Source: Artocarpus heterophyllus (lineage: Eukaryota > Streptophyta > Magnoliopsida > Rosales > Moraceae). From it: a DNA stretch of 64,000 bases. Shown here piece after piece: positions 10,368 to 23,015 of the stretch. The DNA lies in the NCBI GenBank assembly GCA_025403435.1, contig CM046341.1, positions 18,251,460-18,315,459 of the forward strand. Reading direction: 5' to 3'. The position numbers and the translations under genes were made by a program. The notes under the pieces are model-generated. The model saw only the letters and a program-made list of their open reading frames with translations. It was not told the DNA's origin and did not search any database. Numbering within the stretch: position 1 is the stretch's first letter; each line of letters begins with the position of its first letter.

Positions 10368-13300
10368 ATGGCACCAAGACGTCATTCGGCTGTTGTAGAT
10401 GCGAATTCTGCAAATGAGGAAGGTCTGATGGGAGCCATGTTTGCCGCTTTCAGCAAATGGCAGCGAGGGCTAATCCTGAGGTTTTCGAGGTGAGTCGTCG
10501 GCATACGTACTTTAAAGAGTTTCGTCGCACATCTATCTCAACTTTGGGTGGGAACGGAGACCCGCAGATCGCTGAGTACTGGCTAGATTATATAGTGAAG
10601 CACTTGGATACCCTCAGCGTACTGATGGAGTACCATGTTGATTTTGCAGCTTACAAGTTGGAAGGCAGTGCCAATACATGGTGGAAACCAGCTAAGCGTT
10701 TGGAAAACGCTAGGAACATTAGTTGGGATAGATTTGAGGAATTATTCTATGAGCGTTACTTTCTGTTGGGATACAGGGATCAGAAGGTTACTGAGTTTTA
10801 TTGGTTAGAGCAGGGCGATATGACGGTTCGGGAATATGAGGCTAAGTTTAATGAGTTGGCTAAGTTTGCTCCATCTGCTGTGGCTTTTGAGCGAGAGAAA
10901 TGTATCAAGCTCTAGGACAGGCTTAAGGCATCTATTCGACGGCAAGTGGTGGCCTTGCGACTCTAGAATTTTGGTGAATTGGTATCATCAACTATTTTTG
11001 TGGAAAGTGAACATACTCTTTATAGTGAGAATCGGGCGAGGACGTCAGGAGGGCCCTAGTGGAGTAATCGAAGAAATAGTGGTAGTCGTCAAGCCCAGGT
11101 GAAAAACCAGCAAGGAGATGCCATCAGTGGGAGTGGTAGTTCGTCAGGCAACAGGCGCAATAATCCTTATAGTTTTCATTGTCATTATTGCCAGCAGCCA
11201 GGACACATTAAGAGGAATTGCCTAATTAGGAACGCTCAGTAGGGATTCCAAGCTGGAGAGGGTGTGAGTCGTCAGTTTCAGGGTCAGCCTTCAGTTCCTT
11301 TGCAGCAACCTCCTCAACTACCTTTTTATCAGTCCGTACCTCAACAGATGTAGTACCTGACGTAAGGACATCAGCAACAGGGTTTCCAGCGGAACACTCC
11401 ATAGTATTGAGCGCCAAGTACAGTCAGTGTGTAGTCACCTCCACCGCAGCAGTATCGACCAGCAAATTTGGGACCCAGTAACGCCAACAAGGGAAAAGGG
11501 AAGTCTCCAGTTCAGATTCACACCATGACATCAGGGAGCACGGACGCTCAAGCTAGCCATGCTGTAGTTGGTGGTATGATTTTAGTTTCTCAGTCCTTAG
11601 CTCACGCTCTATTTGATACCGGTGCCACTCATTCCCTCATCTTGAGTTCTTTTATACATGCCTTAGGTTTAGAGATAGAGAAGTTTAATGAGCCCTTGAT
11701 GATTTCTTCACCTTTGGGGCGGGTGTGTGTAAACTATATATGTAAATCTTGTAAGATAGTGATTGGGGGTGAAAATCTAAAGGGTGATTTGATTGTAATC
11801 CCCATGAGATCCTATGACGTAATCTTAGGAATGGACTGGTTGTCCAAGTATAATGCTTTAGTTGACTGTCAACTTTGAAAAGTAACCCTAGTGTCTAATA
11901 TGGGGACACTGATCACTTACCAGGGTGGTAATGATCAAGTGATGAGTGAGCAACTCATGAAACCGTGTCTTAGAGGACGAAGGAATTTGGCTTGTTATGT
12001 GCTTCTCATGAACCTTGAAGAAGAATATAGTGCAATAAGGGAGGATGTAGCGATACTAGTGGTTGATGAATTCAGCGATATCTTCCCCGATGAGTTGCTT
12101 GGGTTACCGTTGCATCGTGAGATTGAGTTTAGTATTGAGTTGTTTCCTAGGACCGCTTCGATCTCCGTAGCACCGTATTGGATGGTGCTGGCAGAAATGA
12201 AAGAACTTAGGGCACAACTCTAGGAATTAGTAGATAAGGGATATATTCAGAATAGTACGTCGCCATGGGGCGTACCAGTTTTATTTGCTAAGAAACATGA
12301 CGGTACTCTCCGGTTGTGTATTGATTATTGGTAGTTAAATAGAGTCACTGTGAAGAATAAGTATCCACTACCCAGGATTGATGAGTTGTTTGACCAGTTA
12401 GGAGGTTCCCAATACTTCTCGAAGATTGACTTATGATCTGGATATCACCAACTCAGGATTAGGGAGGAGGATATTCCTAAGACTGCCTTCAAGACTTAGT
12501 ATGGGCACTTTGAGTTTTTGGTTATGCCTTTTGGATTGACGAATGCTCCTACAGCTTTCATGGACTTGATGAATAGGATTTTCAGGCCTTATTTGGACCA
12601 GTTTGTGATTGTGTTTATTGATGACATACTGATTTATTCCAAGACCTAGGAGGAGCATGAGCAGCACCTTAGGATCATGCTTCAGGTTCTGCAAGAACAC
12701 CAGCTGGATGCCAAGAAAGAAAAGTGTGAATTTTGGTTAACCGAGGTTAAGTTTATGGGACACATTATCTCCGAGCAGGGTATTTTGGTAGATCTGTCTA
12801 AGATTGAGGCTATAGTACAGTGGGAACTACCAAGGAACGTGGCTGAAATTCGTAGCTTCTTGGGACTTGCCAGGTATTATAGGAAATTCGTGAAGGATCA
12901 GTTGACTGCAGCTCCTGTATTGATTATTCCGAGCAGTGATGAGCCTTATGAGGTCTACATCGATGCATCAGGACAAGGACTTAGGTGTGTTGATGCAGCA
13001 TGGACAAGTTGTAGCTTACGGATCGCGGTAGTTAAGGCCTCATGAACAAAACTATCCCACTCATGATTTAGAGCTCGTGGCAGTGATTTATGCTTTGAAG
13101 ATTTGGAGATGCTACTTGTATGGGGCAACTTTTCAGGTTTTCTCAGACCATAAAAGCTTGAGGTATTTGTTTACGCAGAGGGATTTGAATCTAAGATAGT
13201 GGAGATGGGTGGAATACATGGAAGATTATGATTTCACATTGTAGTATCATCTGGGTAAGGCCAATGTTGTCGCTGATGCACTCAGCAGGAAGACTTTGGG

Positions 13301-15038
13301 ATCTCTCGCATGTTTAGCACTTGAGGATTGGAAGAGAGATGCCACAGTGAGTGAGTATGGGTTGCAGTACTATGATGATCGTGATTAGGTTTCGGTGTAG
13401 CATATGGAATCGACACCAGCTCTCATTTAGGTGATAAAGTAGAATCAATGGCGGGACCAACACCTTTAGGGAATATGGACACGGATCCAAAATGGAGAAC
13501 AGTTTGAGGAATGGAGGATTCATGCAGATGGGTCACTATACTTTAGGGAATGCCTAGCAGTGCCAGCAATCGAGGATGTGACAAAAGCCATGATGGACAA
13601 AGCTCATAGGTCTCAGTTTGCCATTCATCCTGGGAGCACCAAGATGTATCGCGATTTAAAGAGGCAGTATTAGTAGAAAGGCATGAAGAGGGATGTCCAA
13701 GAGTATGTAGCTAAGTGCGTGACTTGTCTTCAGGTGAAGTCTGAGCATCAGAAGCCCGTTGGTCAGCTTCAGCCGCTTCCCATTCCAGGGTGGAAATAGA
13801 AGCATATCACGATGGATTTCCTCATCGGATTGCCGAGGATGGAGCAAGGACATGATGTGATTTGGGTTATCATTGACAGGTTGACGAAATCGGCACACTT
13901 TATTCCTTTCAGGTTGATGAAATAGAAGCATCAGAAGCCTGTTGGTCAGCTTCAGCCGCTTCCCATTCTAGGGTGGAAATAGAAGCATATCACGATGGAT
14001 TTCCTCATCGGATTGCCGAGGATGGAGCAAGGACATGATGCGATTTGGGTTATCATTGACAGGTTGACGAAATCGGCACACTTTATTCCTTTCAGATCGA
14101 CGTGTTTGAGACGTGTCTTGGGAGAGCTGTATTTACAGAATATAGTGAGGTTACATAAGGTTCCTTTGTCTATTACTTCTGGTAAAGACACACGGTTTAA
14201 TGCTAGGTATTGGAGGAGTTTTCAGGAAGCTTTGGGGACAAACTTGAACTTCAGCACGGCCTTTCATCCTCAGACTGATGGGCAGTCTAAGCGGGTTATT
14301 TAGATCCTTGAGGATATGCTACGTGCGTGCGTCTTAGATTTTGGCAAAAATTGGAAGAAATATTTGCATCTAGCAGAGTTCGCGTATAATAATAGTTATC
14401 AAGCAAGCATCAAGATAGCACCGTTTGAAGCACTTTATGGGCGGCCATGTCGTTCGCCAATATGTTGGGCAGAACCAGAAAATAGAGTTATTCTTGGACC
14501 CGATGAGATTCGTGATAGTAACGAGAGAGTCACCGTGATCTGTGATCGATTGAGGGTTGCCCAAAGTAGGCAAAAGAGCTATGCAGATAGGAGACGTTAG
14601 CCTTTGGAGTTTGAGGTAAGGGATTTTGTTCTCCTAAAAGTTTCACCGCGCAAGGGCATAGCACGTTTTGGCGTAAGTGGGAAACTTGCACCGAGGTATA
14701 TTGGACCATTTGAGATTACTCAGCGCCTAGGTGTGGTCGCTTATTGCCTTGATCTCCATCCCGAGCTTTCTCACATTCATGATGTGTTTCATGTGCTAAT
14801 TCTTCGAAAAGGTTCGCCCAAACCAAGCAAGATTATTCCATTTCTAGATGTGCAAGTTCAAGAAGACAGGACTTATGAAGAGGTGCCAGTCCAAATCATT
14901 GATAGAAAAGTGATAAGCTTGCGACGTCATGAGATACCCCTGGTGAAAGTCGTGTGGCAGCATCACGGAGCTGATGAAGCGACTTGGGAGTTAGAGTCGA
15001 CTATGAGAGAGTTGTACCCTCATTTGTTCTATTTTTAA
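10368..15038 (+). pseudogene. Gypsy-1 gag-pol polyprotein, degenerate
   Basis: Gag starts with MAPRRHSAVV at 10368 and shifts frame near 10455 into the retrotransposon gag domain (to 10915). A CX2CX4HX4C knuckle (YCQQPGHIKRNC) lies near 11180-11222. Protease has LFDTGATHS (about 11608-11634). RT spans roughly 12060-12890, with FIDDIL near 12617. RNase H has YIDASG (12955) and DHKSL (13147). Integrase covers about 13560-14300, with a CX2C near 13719 and the NNSYQ and YGRPCRSP motifs after it. The chromodomain-like tail is at 14880-15038. More than a dozen in-frame stops are nearly all TAG, at positions where gypsy-2 or the family has CAG or TGG. A 183-bp in-frame duplication sits inside integrase. 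Confidence 0.92.
13744..14098 (+). repeat. 183-bp tandem duplication inside gypsy-1 integrase
   Basis: The block starting AGCATCAGAAGCC at 13744 is repeated at 13927. Period 183 bp, exactly 61 codons, so the frame is kept. It duplicates the integrase segment with TMDFLIGLPRMEQG and the first catalytic aspartate. Gypsy-2 has a single copy at the matching place, so the duplication is derived. Confidence 0.9.
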
Positions 15039-15085
15039 TTCTACTTTTAATTTCAAGGATGAAAGTTTCTTTAGAGGTGGAGAGT

Positions 15086-16480
15086 TGTAACGCCCAGAAA
15101 ATTTAATTATGCATAAATGGTGATTAGATGGTGAATTAGTATGCTTTAATGAGAACTTGAGTTTAATTAAAGTATTTTATGGTGTTTTAAATTTATTCCA
15201 TCATTCATTATTTTTATGTGTTGTTATGAATTTTGAAACAAAATGATTTGTCAAATGCCCGATGTGTCCCGATAGCAGGAAACCTTGTGCTAGGAACACG
15301 GTGTTATTTCCCCATCCCTCTATTTAATCACTCTCACTCACTCTCTCTCAGCCACTCTCTCTCTCTTCTCTCCCCTCTCCCACGTTGTCTCTCTCTCCTC
15401 TCCCTTTCTTTGGTTTTGATTTTTGAAATTTTGAGCTTTGGGCTTGATTCTCAGTTGGATTGGGAGGTGAAGAACACAAATTCGGACTCCACAAACATGA
15501 TTTTGAGCTTTGATTCAAGGTTGTTCATGGTTCTGTGGAGCGAACGTATAGCGGACCGGGACTGCGATATTGGACATTGGTACGAGTATCGAGGTAGGAC
15601 TCCTATCCCTTCCCTTTGGTAGCCATGTTTTGAAATGAGGTTTGATTTCGAAAACCTTTTTATGATTTTCAAGAAAACGAAGTATATTACTTATTTTCAT
15701 TATTTGCTAAATAATGAATGATAATAATGAAGGTAATGAGAACATTCAGTAAAATGAGACATAATGATGTGATGACACCAGATGTGTCGATTGGTACCGT
15801 CCGGAATGATAAAATGGAGCATGATGCCATGTATAGAGATTGGGTCGTGGGAAGCGCGACCTTGGGGGTAGGTCCCGAAACCCAACTAGGCCACTTCAGT
15901 GGTGATTTATTTGGCTTGGCTTATAACCTAATAATGAGTTTGCCTATGGATGAGTAAAGGATTAACCCTGTGTGGATAAATTTAATAAGTTCTAATTTAT
16001 TATTTGTTTATCCATCTGTTCTACATTTTCGCATTTGATTAAATTATGAAATGTATGTGTTTAAATTAAATTCTTTAAAAATTAGTCCTACTGAGCCTTT
16101 TGGTAACATTTTCTTATTTAAAATTCTCCCCCCCCCCCCCCCCCCCCCCCCCACTAGGTGGAGTTCAGCTTAGGGAGACTAAAGACCTAGGGAGGAAATT
16201 GCAGGATTAGAGCATTATCTTTTAGGATATCTATAACAAGGCATGTAATGTTTTAAACTCACTTCTATTTCCTTGGACTGTGGTTTGTATTTAATATTGT
16301 TAGTACTATGTGTGCACACTAAAGTGGGTTCGGCGGGACCTAATGGGATTTATTTATCTAATGATCTTACATTTTTCAAATCAGTTATTATTACCTTTTA
16401 TAAGGGTGATTCCTACAAAATTTAATTAATTTAATTTAATTAATTCGCCACGTCATCCCTCGGATTTCAAGGCCGTGACA
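15086..16480 (+). repeat. Gypsy-1 3' LTR
   Basis: 1395 bp, from TGTAACGCCC to CCGTGACA. It is preceded by the purine tract CTTTAGAGGTGGAGAG (15069-15084). It contains a CT microsatellite (about 15326-15400), a segment near 15545-15600 shared with the gypsy-2 LTR (CGTATAGCGG and GAGGTAGGACTC), and a run of 25 C at 16128-16152. Confidence 0.92.
16128..16152 (+). repeat. Poly-C run (25 C) in gypsy-1 3' LTR
   Basis: An unbroken run of cytosines. The matching place in the 5' LTR has only a short C-rich stretch followed by A. The minus strand is a G25 run, which could form G-quadruplexes. Length may also be affected by sequencing error. Confidence 0.85.
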
Positions 16481-16483
16481 CCT

Positions 16484-16822
16484 CTTTTCTTCTAATCTCA
16501 AATTTGTGCATGCTTCACAAAAAGATCTCTTTAGCAAGAATTTCTTTTTTTTAGTTTTTGTAGATTTAAATCCTTTGTCCAATTTTAGTATTCTAAATCG
16601 TGTTTGAATAATTCTTTGGTCACATATCATTGAAAAATTTAAAATAGCATCTGATTGACTTTTACACATGCTTTTCTTTAGACGGGTCATAATATGGTGG
16701 ATATACTATTTGAAACACCAAAACCTGGATAGAGAATTTGAGTCCCTTTTCTCTGGTTTTGTTGTCAAATTTATATAGCTTTCTGACCTTCAATATATAT
16801 ATAGCTTTCCGAGATCTCTTGA
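16484..16822. repeat. Host segment duplicated at 28066-28600 (copy A)
   Basis: CTCTTTTCTTCTAATCTC through the TATATAGCTTTCC region matches 28066-28600 in the same orientation, except for a ~175-bp insertion in the other copy. No coding content recognised. The rest of 16823-17246 is unique AT-rich sequence in which I see no gene. Gypsy-1 inserted directly at the left edge of this segment. Confidence 0.8.
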
Positions 16823-17246
16823 ATTAGAATAGAAAAAAAAATGCAAAAACCAAGGCGAATTGGGCCAAACTTGCCGCTAGGATCAGGCCAGCGGACCAAA
16901 ACTGTTGTTGTGTAGGCCACACTCATGGATTCATGGTTAGGGTAATGCTTGATTACGTTTGAAATGTTGTGTTCATAAATCTTAGTAAACTAAACTACGA
17001 AGTGAAAATGAACTTTATTATTCAAGGAAATTAAATATACATTCTTCGTTCTTTAAAAAATAAAAACAAAAAAGCAAAAAGTTACGTCCAAAATAAATTT
17101 GAGTTACGATGACCCAAAAAAAGGGATAAAATTTTAGATGGAGTTTTAGTTGTTTTCGACTAAAACTCCATGCAAAATTTGCAAGAAAATGACCCATTGC
17201 TTGATCGTAAAATAGCACATTTACTAGGCCAACTCAGATGTATACT

Positions 17247-19398
17247 GTAACACCCAGGAATTAATTTAGTATAATTAGTGTGTATGAATTAGTGTGCCTT
17301 ATTGTAATTTGAACTTAATCTAATTATTTTGTGGCATTTTCTAATTTATTTCACTTTTAATTATTTCTATGAGTTATTTTATATTTTGGAACAAAACAAA
17401 TTGTCAAATTCCAAACAAGTCCTTTCATACCAAAACACTTCGACAAATCTGGAACTGCCTCGCCGAAACCATGTGCTGGGCATGGTTTCCTTCCCCTGAA
17501 GCTACTCAACCCCTCCTCCATTTGTTTCCCTCACTCTCTCTTTCATTCTCATCCTCTCATCTCTCTCACTCTCTCTTAGTGCCCTTTCTCCCTCTTCTTC
17601 TTCCAATTTTTCTGCCATCAACCGAAGGCCGTGGGATGAGCATTTGAAGCCACAAAGACACTTCAATTAGCTCAAAGAGTTCAAATTTAAGGTTAGCTGT
17701 CTCTTGTTCAAAGTTTTAGAACTTTATTTTCAAAATTTTCAATTTTCCTTGGATGTTGAAATCTGAGTTTTCCTTGAGCTCAAATAATGTTCAATTTGAG
17801 TGGTAGAATCTATTTTGTAGTGAATCTAAACTTTATTTGAGCTAAAATCAACTTAACCAAGTTTTTACATTTTTATTGGATTTTCAAATAAATGATGAAA
17901 TTGAGTTTAAATTTAGGGATTTTGTTCTAAATGGGTTTAGAATTGTTTCCTAGTAATTTTTGCATGATTTTTGGGTTGAAATTGGCCAAAAATAGGTTGA
18001 ATCATGCTTGGAAAGCTCGGGGAGGCTGAGGCCCGAAATCTAGAATTTTACAGATTTTAACAGATTGACAAGCCAAACTTAAGCTTCGATAAGTCGGATT
18101 CATAAGTTCGGCACATTTCTACAATGGGCTGGACTTGAGTTGTTCGGTACGCTTGACTCAGGTGGCTGGTAGGCCAAACTTCAAAAGTTTGACAGGTCAG
18201 ACCAGGGGGATCGGCAGGCCAACCGGGCTATGTAAAAATGGCTATTTTTCACTGATTTTTCGCCGTTTAAAACATAAATAGAGATTCTGACCTTGCGACA
18301 TGATTTTGTAAACGTTAAAGGCATACTAAGGCACCATGAGATAACATAGTATTGTAGAATACTTTAAGTTGGATATTGACGAATTTAGTTTATATCTAAG
18401 GTTGTTTGTGGTTCTAAAGAACTCACATATAGCGGGTCGAGACTGCGGTGTTAGTGCTCTCATAATAGATAATGAAGTAGGACTCTAGACTCTTTTTCTT
18501 TATTAGCCATGATTTTAAAAGATTTTTGGCCACAAAGTGTTTTTCTGAAAAATGTTTTCAAGAGATGATTGAGATAAATTTATTCAATTATTTTCAGTAA
18601 TTGCTAAATAATGAAATAATCATAATGAACGGAATAATGAATGTAAAAAAAAAACACTCAAAAAAAATGAGACTTGCATAGTGAAATATTACCAAATGAG
18701 CCAAAAACGCCATTCGAAATGATATGCTAGGGCATGATGCCATATTCAGAGATCAGGTCATGTAGAGAGAGACTTTAGGGGCAAGTCCTGAAACCCAACT
18801 AGGCCACTACAGTAGTGATTCTATTGGCTTTGCTCAAGATAGAATGATAAGATTAGTTTTAGATAAATGTTGGACCAAAACTGTAAGTATGAGGTTAAGG
18901 ATGTTTATTTATTGTATTTTATATTCTTTGTGCTTATAAAAGATTTTATATTGAAATTAATGTTTTCAAAGCTCAAGTCCTATTGAGCTTTCTATTCATA
19001 GTTTTATTGTTTTAAAATTTTCCCCCCTTCTAGGTGGGTTGCAGCATAGAGCTGATTGGGACAGTGCAAATCAAACGCGTGAACCGTAGGATTTTCCAAT
19101 TAGTTTATTTGTTTTTTTAACTAAGGCATGTAATATTTAATTGTTCTTCTTTTGGATTAGACTGTGGTTGTATTTTATTTTTGTAGATATTATGTGTGAG
19201 CACAAATGTGGGCTCGGTGCGGCCTAACTTATATTAATTAGTTTTATTATTTTAGCTGCTTTAATTTAGGGGTAATTATTTAAAAGTTTTAAATTTATCA
19301 TATTTTTACAAATAACACTAATAATTTATTTGGCAAGTTTAATTAAAATTTGGTTTAATTAATTCGTCACGTCACCACCCGGGTTGAGGTTCGTGACA
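17247..19398 (+). repeat. Gypsy-2 5' LTR
   Basis: Contains a CT-rich stretch (about 17510-17600) and degenerate TTCGGCAGGCCGGACTC-type units (about 18055-18220). A GTATAGCGGGTCGAGACTGCGG segment lies near 18427. The LTR ends TCGTGACA next to the primer site. Confidence 0.9.
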
Positions 19399-22300
19399 AA
19401 TTGGTATCACAACCCTAGGTTCTAAATCTTGGGAATTGTGCACACACATGTATGACAATGAAAAACCATTGACAGTCTAATTTTGTTTTTAGAATTGAGA
19501 GAATGACACCTAGGTGTCGTCTAGGTGTTGTTGACACAAATCCTATGAACGAAGAAGGCATGATGAGAACTATGTTTGCTGCTTTCTAGTAAATGGCGAC
19601 AAAGCGACAAGGGCTAGGCTTAAGGATTCTGAGGCAAGTCGCTGGCATGAGTATTTCAAGGAGTTTCGACGTGCATCCATCCCAACTTTTGATGGAAATG
19701 GGGACACACAAGCAGCTGAGTATTGATTAGATTTGGTGGTAAAACATCTAGATACTCTTAGAATATCAGTGGACTACCGAGTTAAATTCACAGCTTACAA
19801 ATTGGAAAGAAGTGCAAACACCTAGTGGAAGCAGCCCAAACGTATGGAAAATAACAGGAACGTCGACTGTGAAAAATTTAAAGAATTATTCTACGAACGA
19901 TATTTTTCACAAGGGTACAAAGACCAAATGATTGTTGAATTCTACCGATTGAAACAGGGTGACATGCAAAGTAAAGTTCAATGAATTGGCTAGATTTGCT
20001 CTATCCGTCGTGGCTTTTGAGCAGGAAAAGTGCATCAATTTTCAGGAAAGGCTTAAAGGATCCATTTGACGACAATTGGTTGCCTTGCGAATATGAAATT
20101 ATGGTGAGTTGGTGTCATCAGCTTTGTCAGTGGAAAGCGATTCTAACACCTACTATGAGAATAGAGCGAGACTTCAAGAGGGCCCTAAAGGAACAATAGG
20201 AAAGGCAACAACAACAACCGTCAAGTTCAAGTTAGTGCAACGAGAAGGAACACAGCAATACCAGTGGTTGATGAGTTTGATGATGTCTTCCCCTATGAGT
20301 TACCTGGATTACCTCCACATTGAGAGATTAAATTCAGTATCGAGTTACTCTCTAGGACCTTTCTGATTTCTATAGCACCATACCGAATGGCACCGACAAA
20401 GATGAAAGAATTGAGAAAGCAACTTCAAGATCTTGCAGATAAAGGGTACATTTGAAATAGTACGTCACCATGGTGTACGCCAATTCTGTTTGCCAAGAAA
20501 CATGATGTTACTCTTAAGTTATGTATTGATTATTGGTAGTTGAATCAGATCACAGTGAAGAACAACTATCCATTACCAAGGATTGATGAACTATTTGATT
20601 AGTTAGGAGGTTCCAAGTATTTCTCAAAGATAGACTTGCGTTCAAGATGCCATCAGCTTAGAATCAAGGAAGAAGATATCCCAAAGACAGCTTTCAGGAC
20701 CCAGTACGAACACTTCAAGTTTCTAGTAATGCTGTTTAGATTGATGAATGCTCCTACAGCTTTCATGGATTTAATGAATCAGATTTTTAGGCCTTACTTA
20801 GATAAGTTTGTGATCATATTCATTGATGACATACTGATCCATTCTAAGACCTAGGAAGAGCATGAGCAACACCTAAGAATTGTGCTTCAAACTCTATCAG
20901 AACATTAGTTGTATGCCAAAAAGGAAAAGTGTGAGTTTTAATTGATTGAGGTTAAATTTTTGGGACACGTAATCTCTAAGCAAGGTATTTCAGTGGATCC
21001 TTCAAAGATAGAAGCAATAATGCAATGGGAACAACCGAAGAACGTGGCTGAAATCCATAGCTTCCTAGGACTCACTGGGTACTATAGGAAATTTGTGTAA
21101 GATTTCTCAAAGATAGTAGCACCATTGACATGATTGATTAAGAAAAACGTTCAGTTTGAATGGAATATAGAATATGCCTATGCCTTCCAAGAATTGAAGA
21201 ACCGATTGACCACTGCTCTAATGCTAATCACACAAAGTAGTGACGAGCCGTATAAAGTCTACATGGATGCCTCAAGACGTGGACTTAGATGCGTGTTAAT
21301 GCAACACGAACGGGTTATGGCATATGGATCATGACAGCCTAGGACCTCACGAGCAGGACTACCCCACTCATGATTTGGAGCCTACAACGGTGATTCATGC
21401 CTTGAAGATTTGGAGATGTTAATTGTATGAAGCAACCTTCTAGATTTTCTCGGATCACAAGAGTCTAAAGTATTTGTTCATTGAGAAGGATCTAAATTTG
21501 AGACAACAGAGATGGATGAAATTTATGGAAACTATGATTTCACACTACAGTATCATCCAAGAAAAGCCAATGTAGTTGTAAATGCACTCAGTAGGAAGTC
21601 TTCTAGAATTCTCGCTTGTTTGGTATTTGAGGATTGGAAAAGAGAAGTTATGGTAAGTAAATATGGGCTACAATATTATGAAGATTGCAATCAGGTTTTG
21701 ATATACCATATGGAATCTACCCTAGCGCTTGTTCAAATGGTGAAGTAGAACCAATGGTGGGATCAACATCTATAGGGAATATGGACAGGGATTTAGAATG
21801 AAGTGTAGTTTGAAGAATGGGAAGTACATGCAGATAGGTTGTTGTATTTTAGGAAACGTTTGGCAGTACCTATAGTAGAGGAAATGACAAAAGCCATAAT
21901 GGGCGAAACCTATAAATCTTGATTTGCTATTCATCTGGGAAGCACAAAAATATATCGTGATTTGAAGAGACAATATTGGTGGAGAAGTATGAGAAAAGAT
22001 GTTCTAGAATATGTCACCAAGTGTGTGACTTGTCTCCAAGTGAAAGCAGAACAGCAAAAGCCCTCTAGACAACTTCAACCACTTCCTATTCTAAGATGGA
22101 AGTGGGAGCATGTTACGATGGATTTCCTCACTAGTTTGCTAAGGACGGAGCAAAAGTATGATACAATTTGGGACATTGTTGACAGGTTGATGAAATCAGT
22201 GCATTTCATACCTCTTAGATCGACGTGCTTGAGGAGAGTTCTTGGAGAGTTGTATCTAGAAAATATGTACAAACTGCATGAAGCTCCATTGTCCATCACT

Positions 22301-23015
22301 TCTGATAGGGATACCCAGTTTAACGCCAAGTATTGGAGAAGTTTCTAGGAAGCCTTAGGCATAAATTTGAATTTCAGCACTACTTTTCATCCTCAAACTG
22401 ACGGATAGTCTGGGCGAGTTATTCAGATTCTTAAGGATATGCTATGCATTTGTGTATTGGATTTTGGTAGAAATTAGAAGAAGCACTTGCATCTTGCAAA
22501 ATTGGTGTACAATAACAGTTACCAAGCAAGTATTGGTACGTTCGAGGCACTCTATGGAAGACCATGTCGATCGCTAGTGTGTTGGTCAGAACTAGAGGAT
22601 AGGATTGTTATCGGACCTGATGAGATTTGTGAAAGCAATGGGAAAGTCGCCGTGATTCATGATCAATTAAAAGCTGCTCAAAGCCGACAAAAGAGTTATG
22701 CTGATAAGAGGCGTTGACCGTTGGAATTCAAAGTAGGTGATTTTGTTCTCTTGAAAGTTTCACCACGCAAGGGTATTTCGCGTTTTGGTATAAGTGGGAA
22801 ACTTGCATCGAGGTATGTTAGACCATTTGAGATTTCTCATCATGTTGGTGTGGTTGCTTATAGGCTTAACCTTCCTCCTAAGCTCTCTTATGTCCATAAT
22901 GTTTTCCACATGTCAATATTTTGGAAATGCCCACTTGAGTCAAGTAAAGTTGTATCATTCCATGATGTATTTATCTAGGAAGACACGAGCTATGAGGAGG
23001 TGCCGGTCCATATCA

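Larger units (their letters stand above)
1..16480 (+). mobile_element. Gypsy-1: Ty3-gypsy chromovirus-like LTR retrotransposon, split by copia-1
   Basis: The window opens inside the 5' LTR. The sequence 1-575 is nearly the same as the last 575 bases of the 3' LTR (15086-16480). A tRNA-iMet type primer site follows the 5' LTR, and gag, protease, RT, RNase H, integrase and a C-terminal chromodomain-like tail run from 10368 to 15038. Domain order (integrase after RNase H) defines Ty3-gypsy. The tail, with VKVVWQHHG and EATWE, resembles the Tekay/Del group of chromoviruses; that lineage call is from memory of the family. The element is interrupted at 603-10283 by copia-1. Without that insertion its internal part would be about 4.8 kb. 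Many in-frame stops make it non-autonomous today. Confidence 0.9.

Noticed and set aside
10368..15038. TAG readthrough or a variant genetic code in the retroelements
   Set aside because: TAG stops coincide with Q and W positions by single transitions, and TGA and TAA stops and frameshifts also occur; decay explains them.
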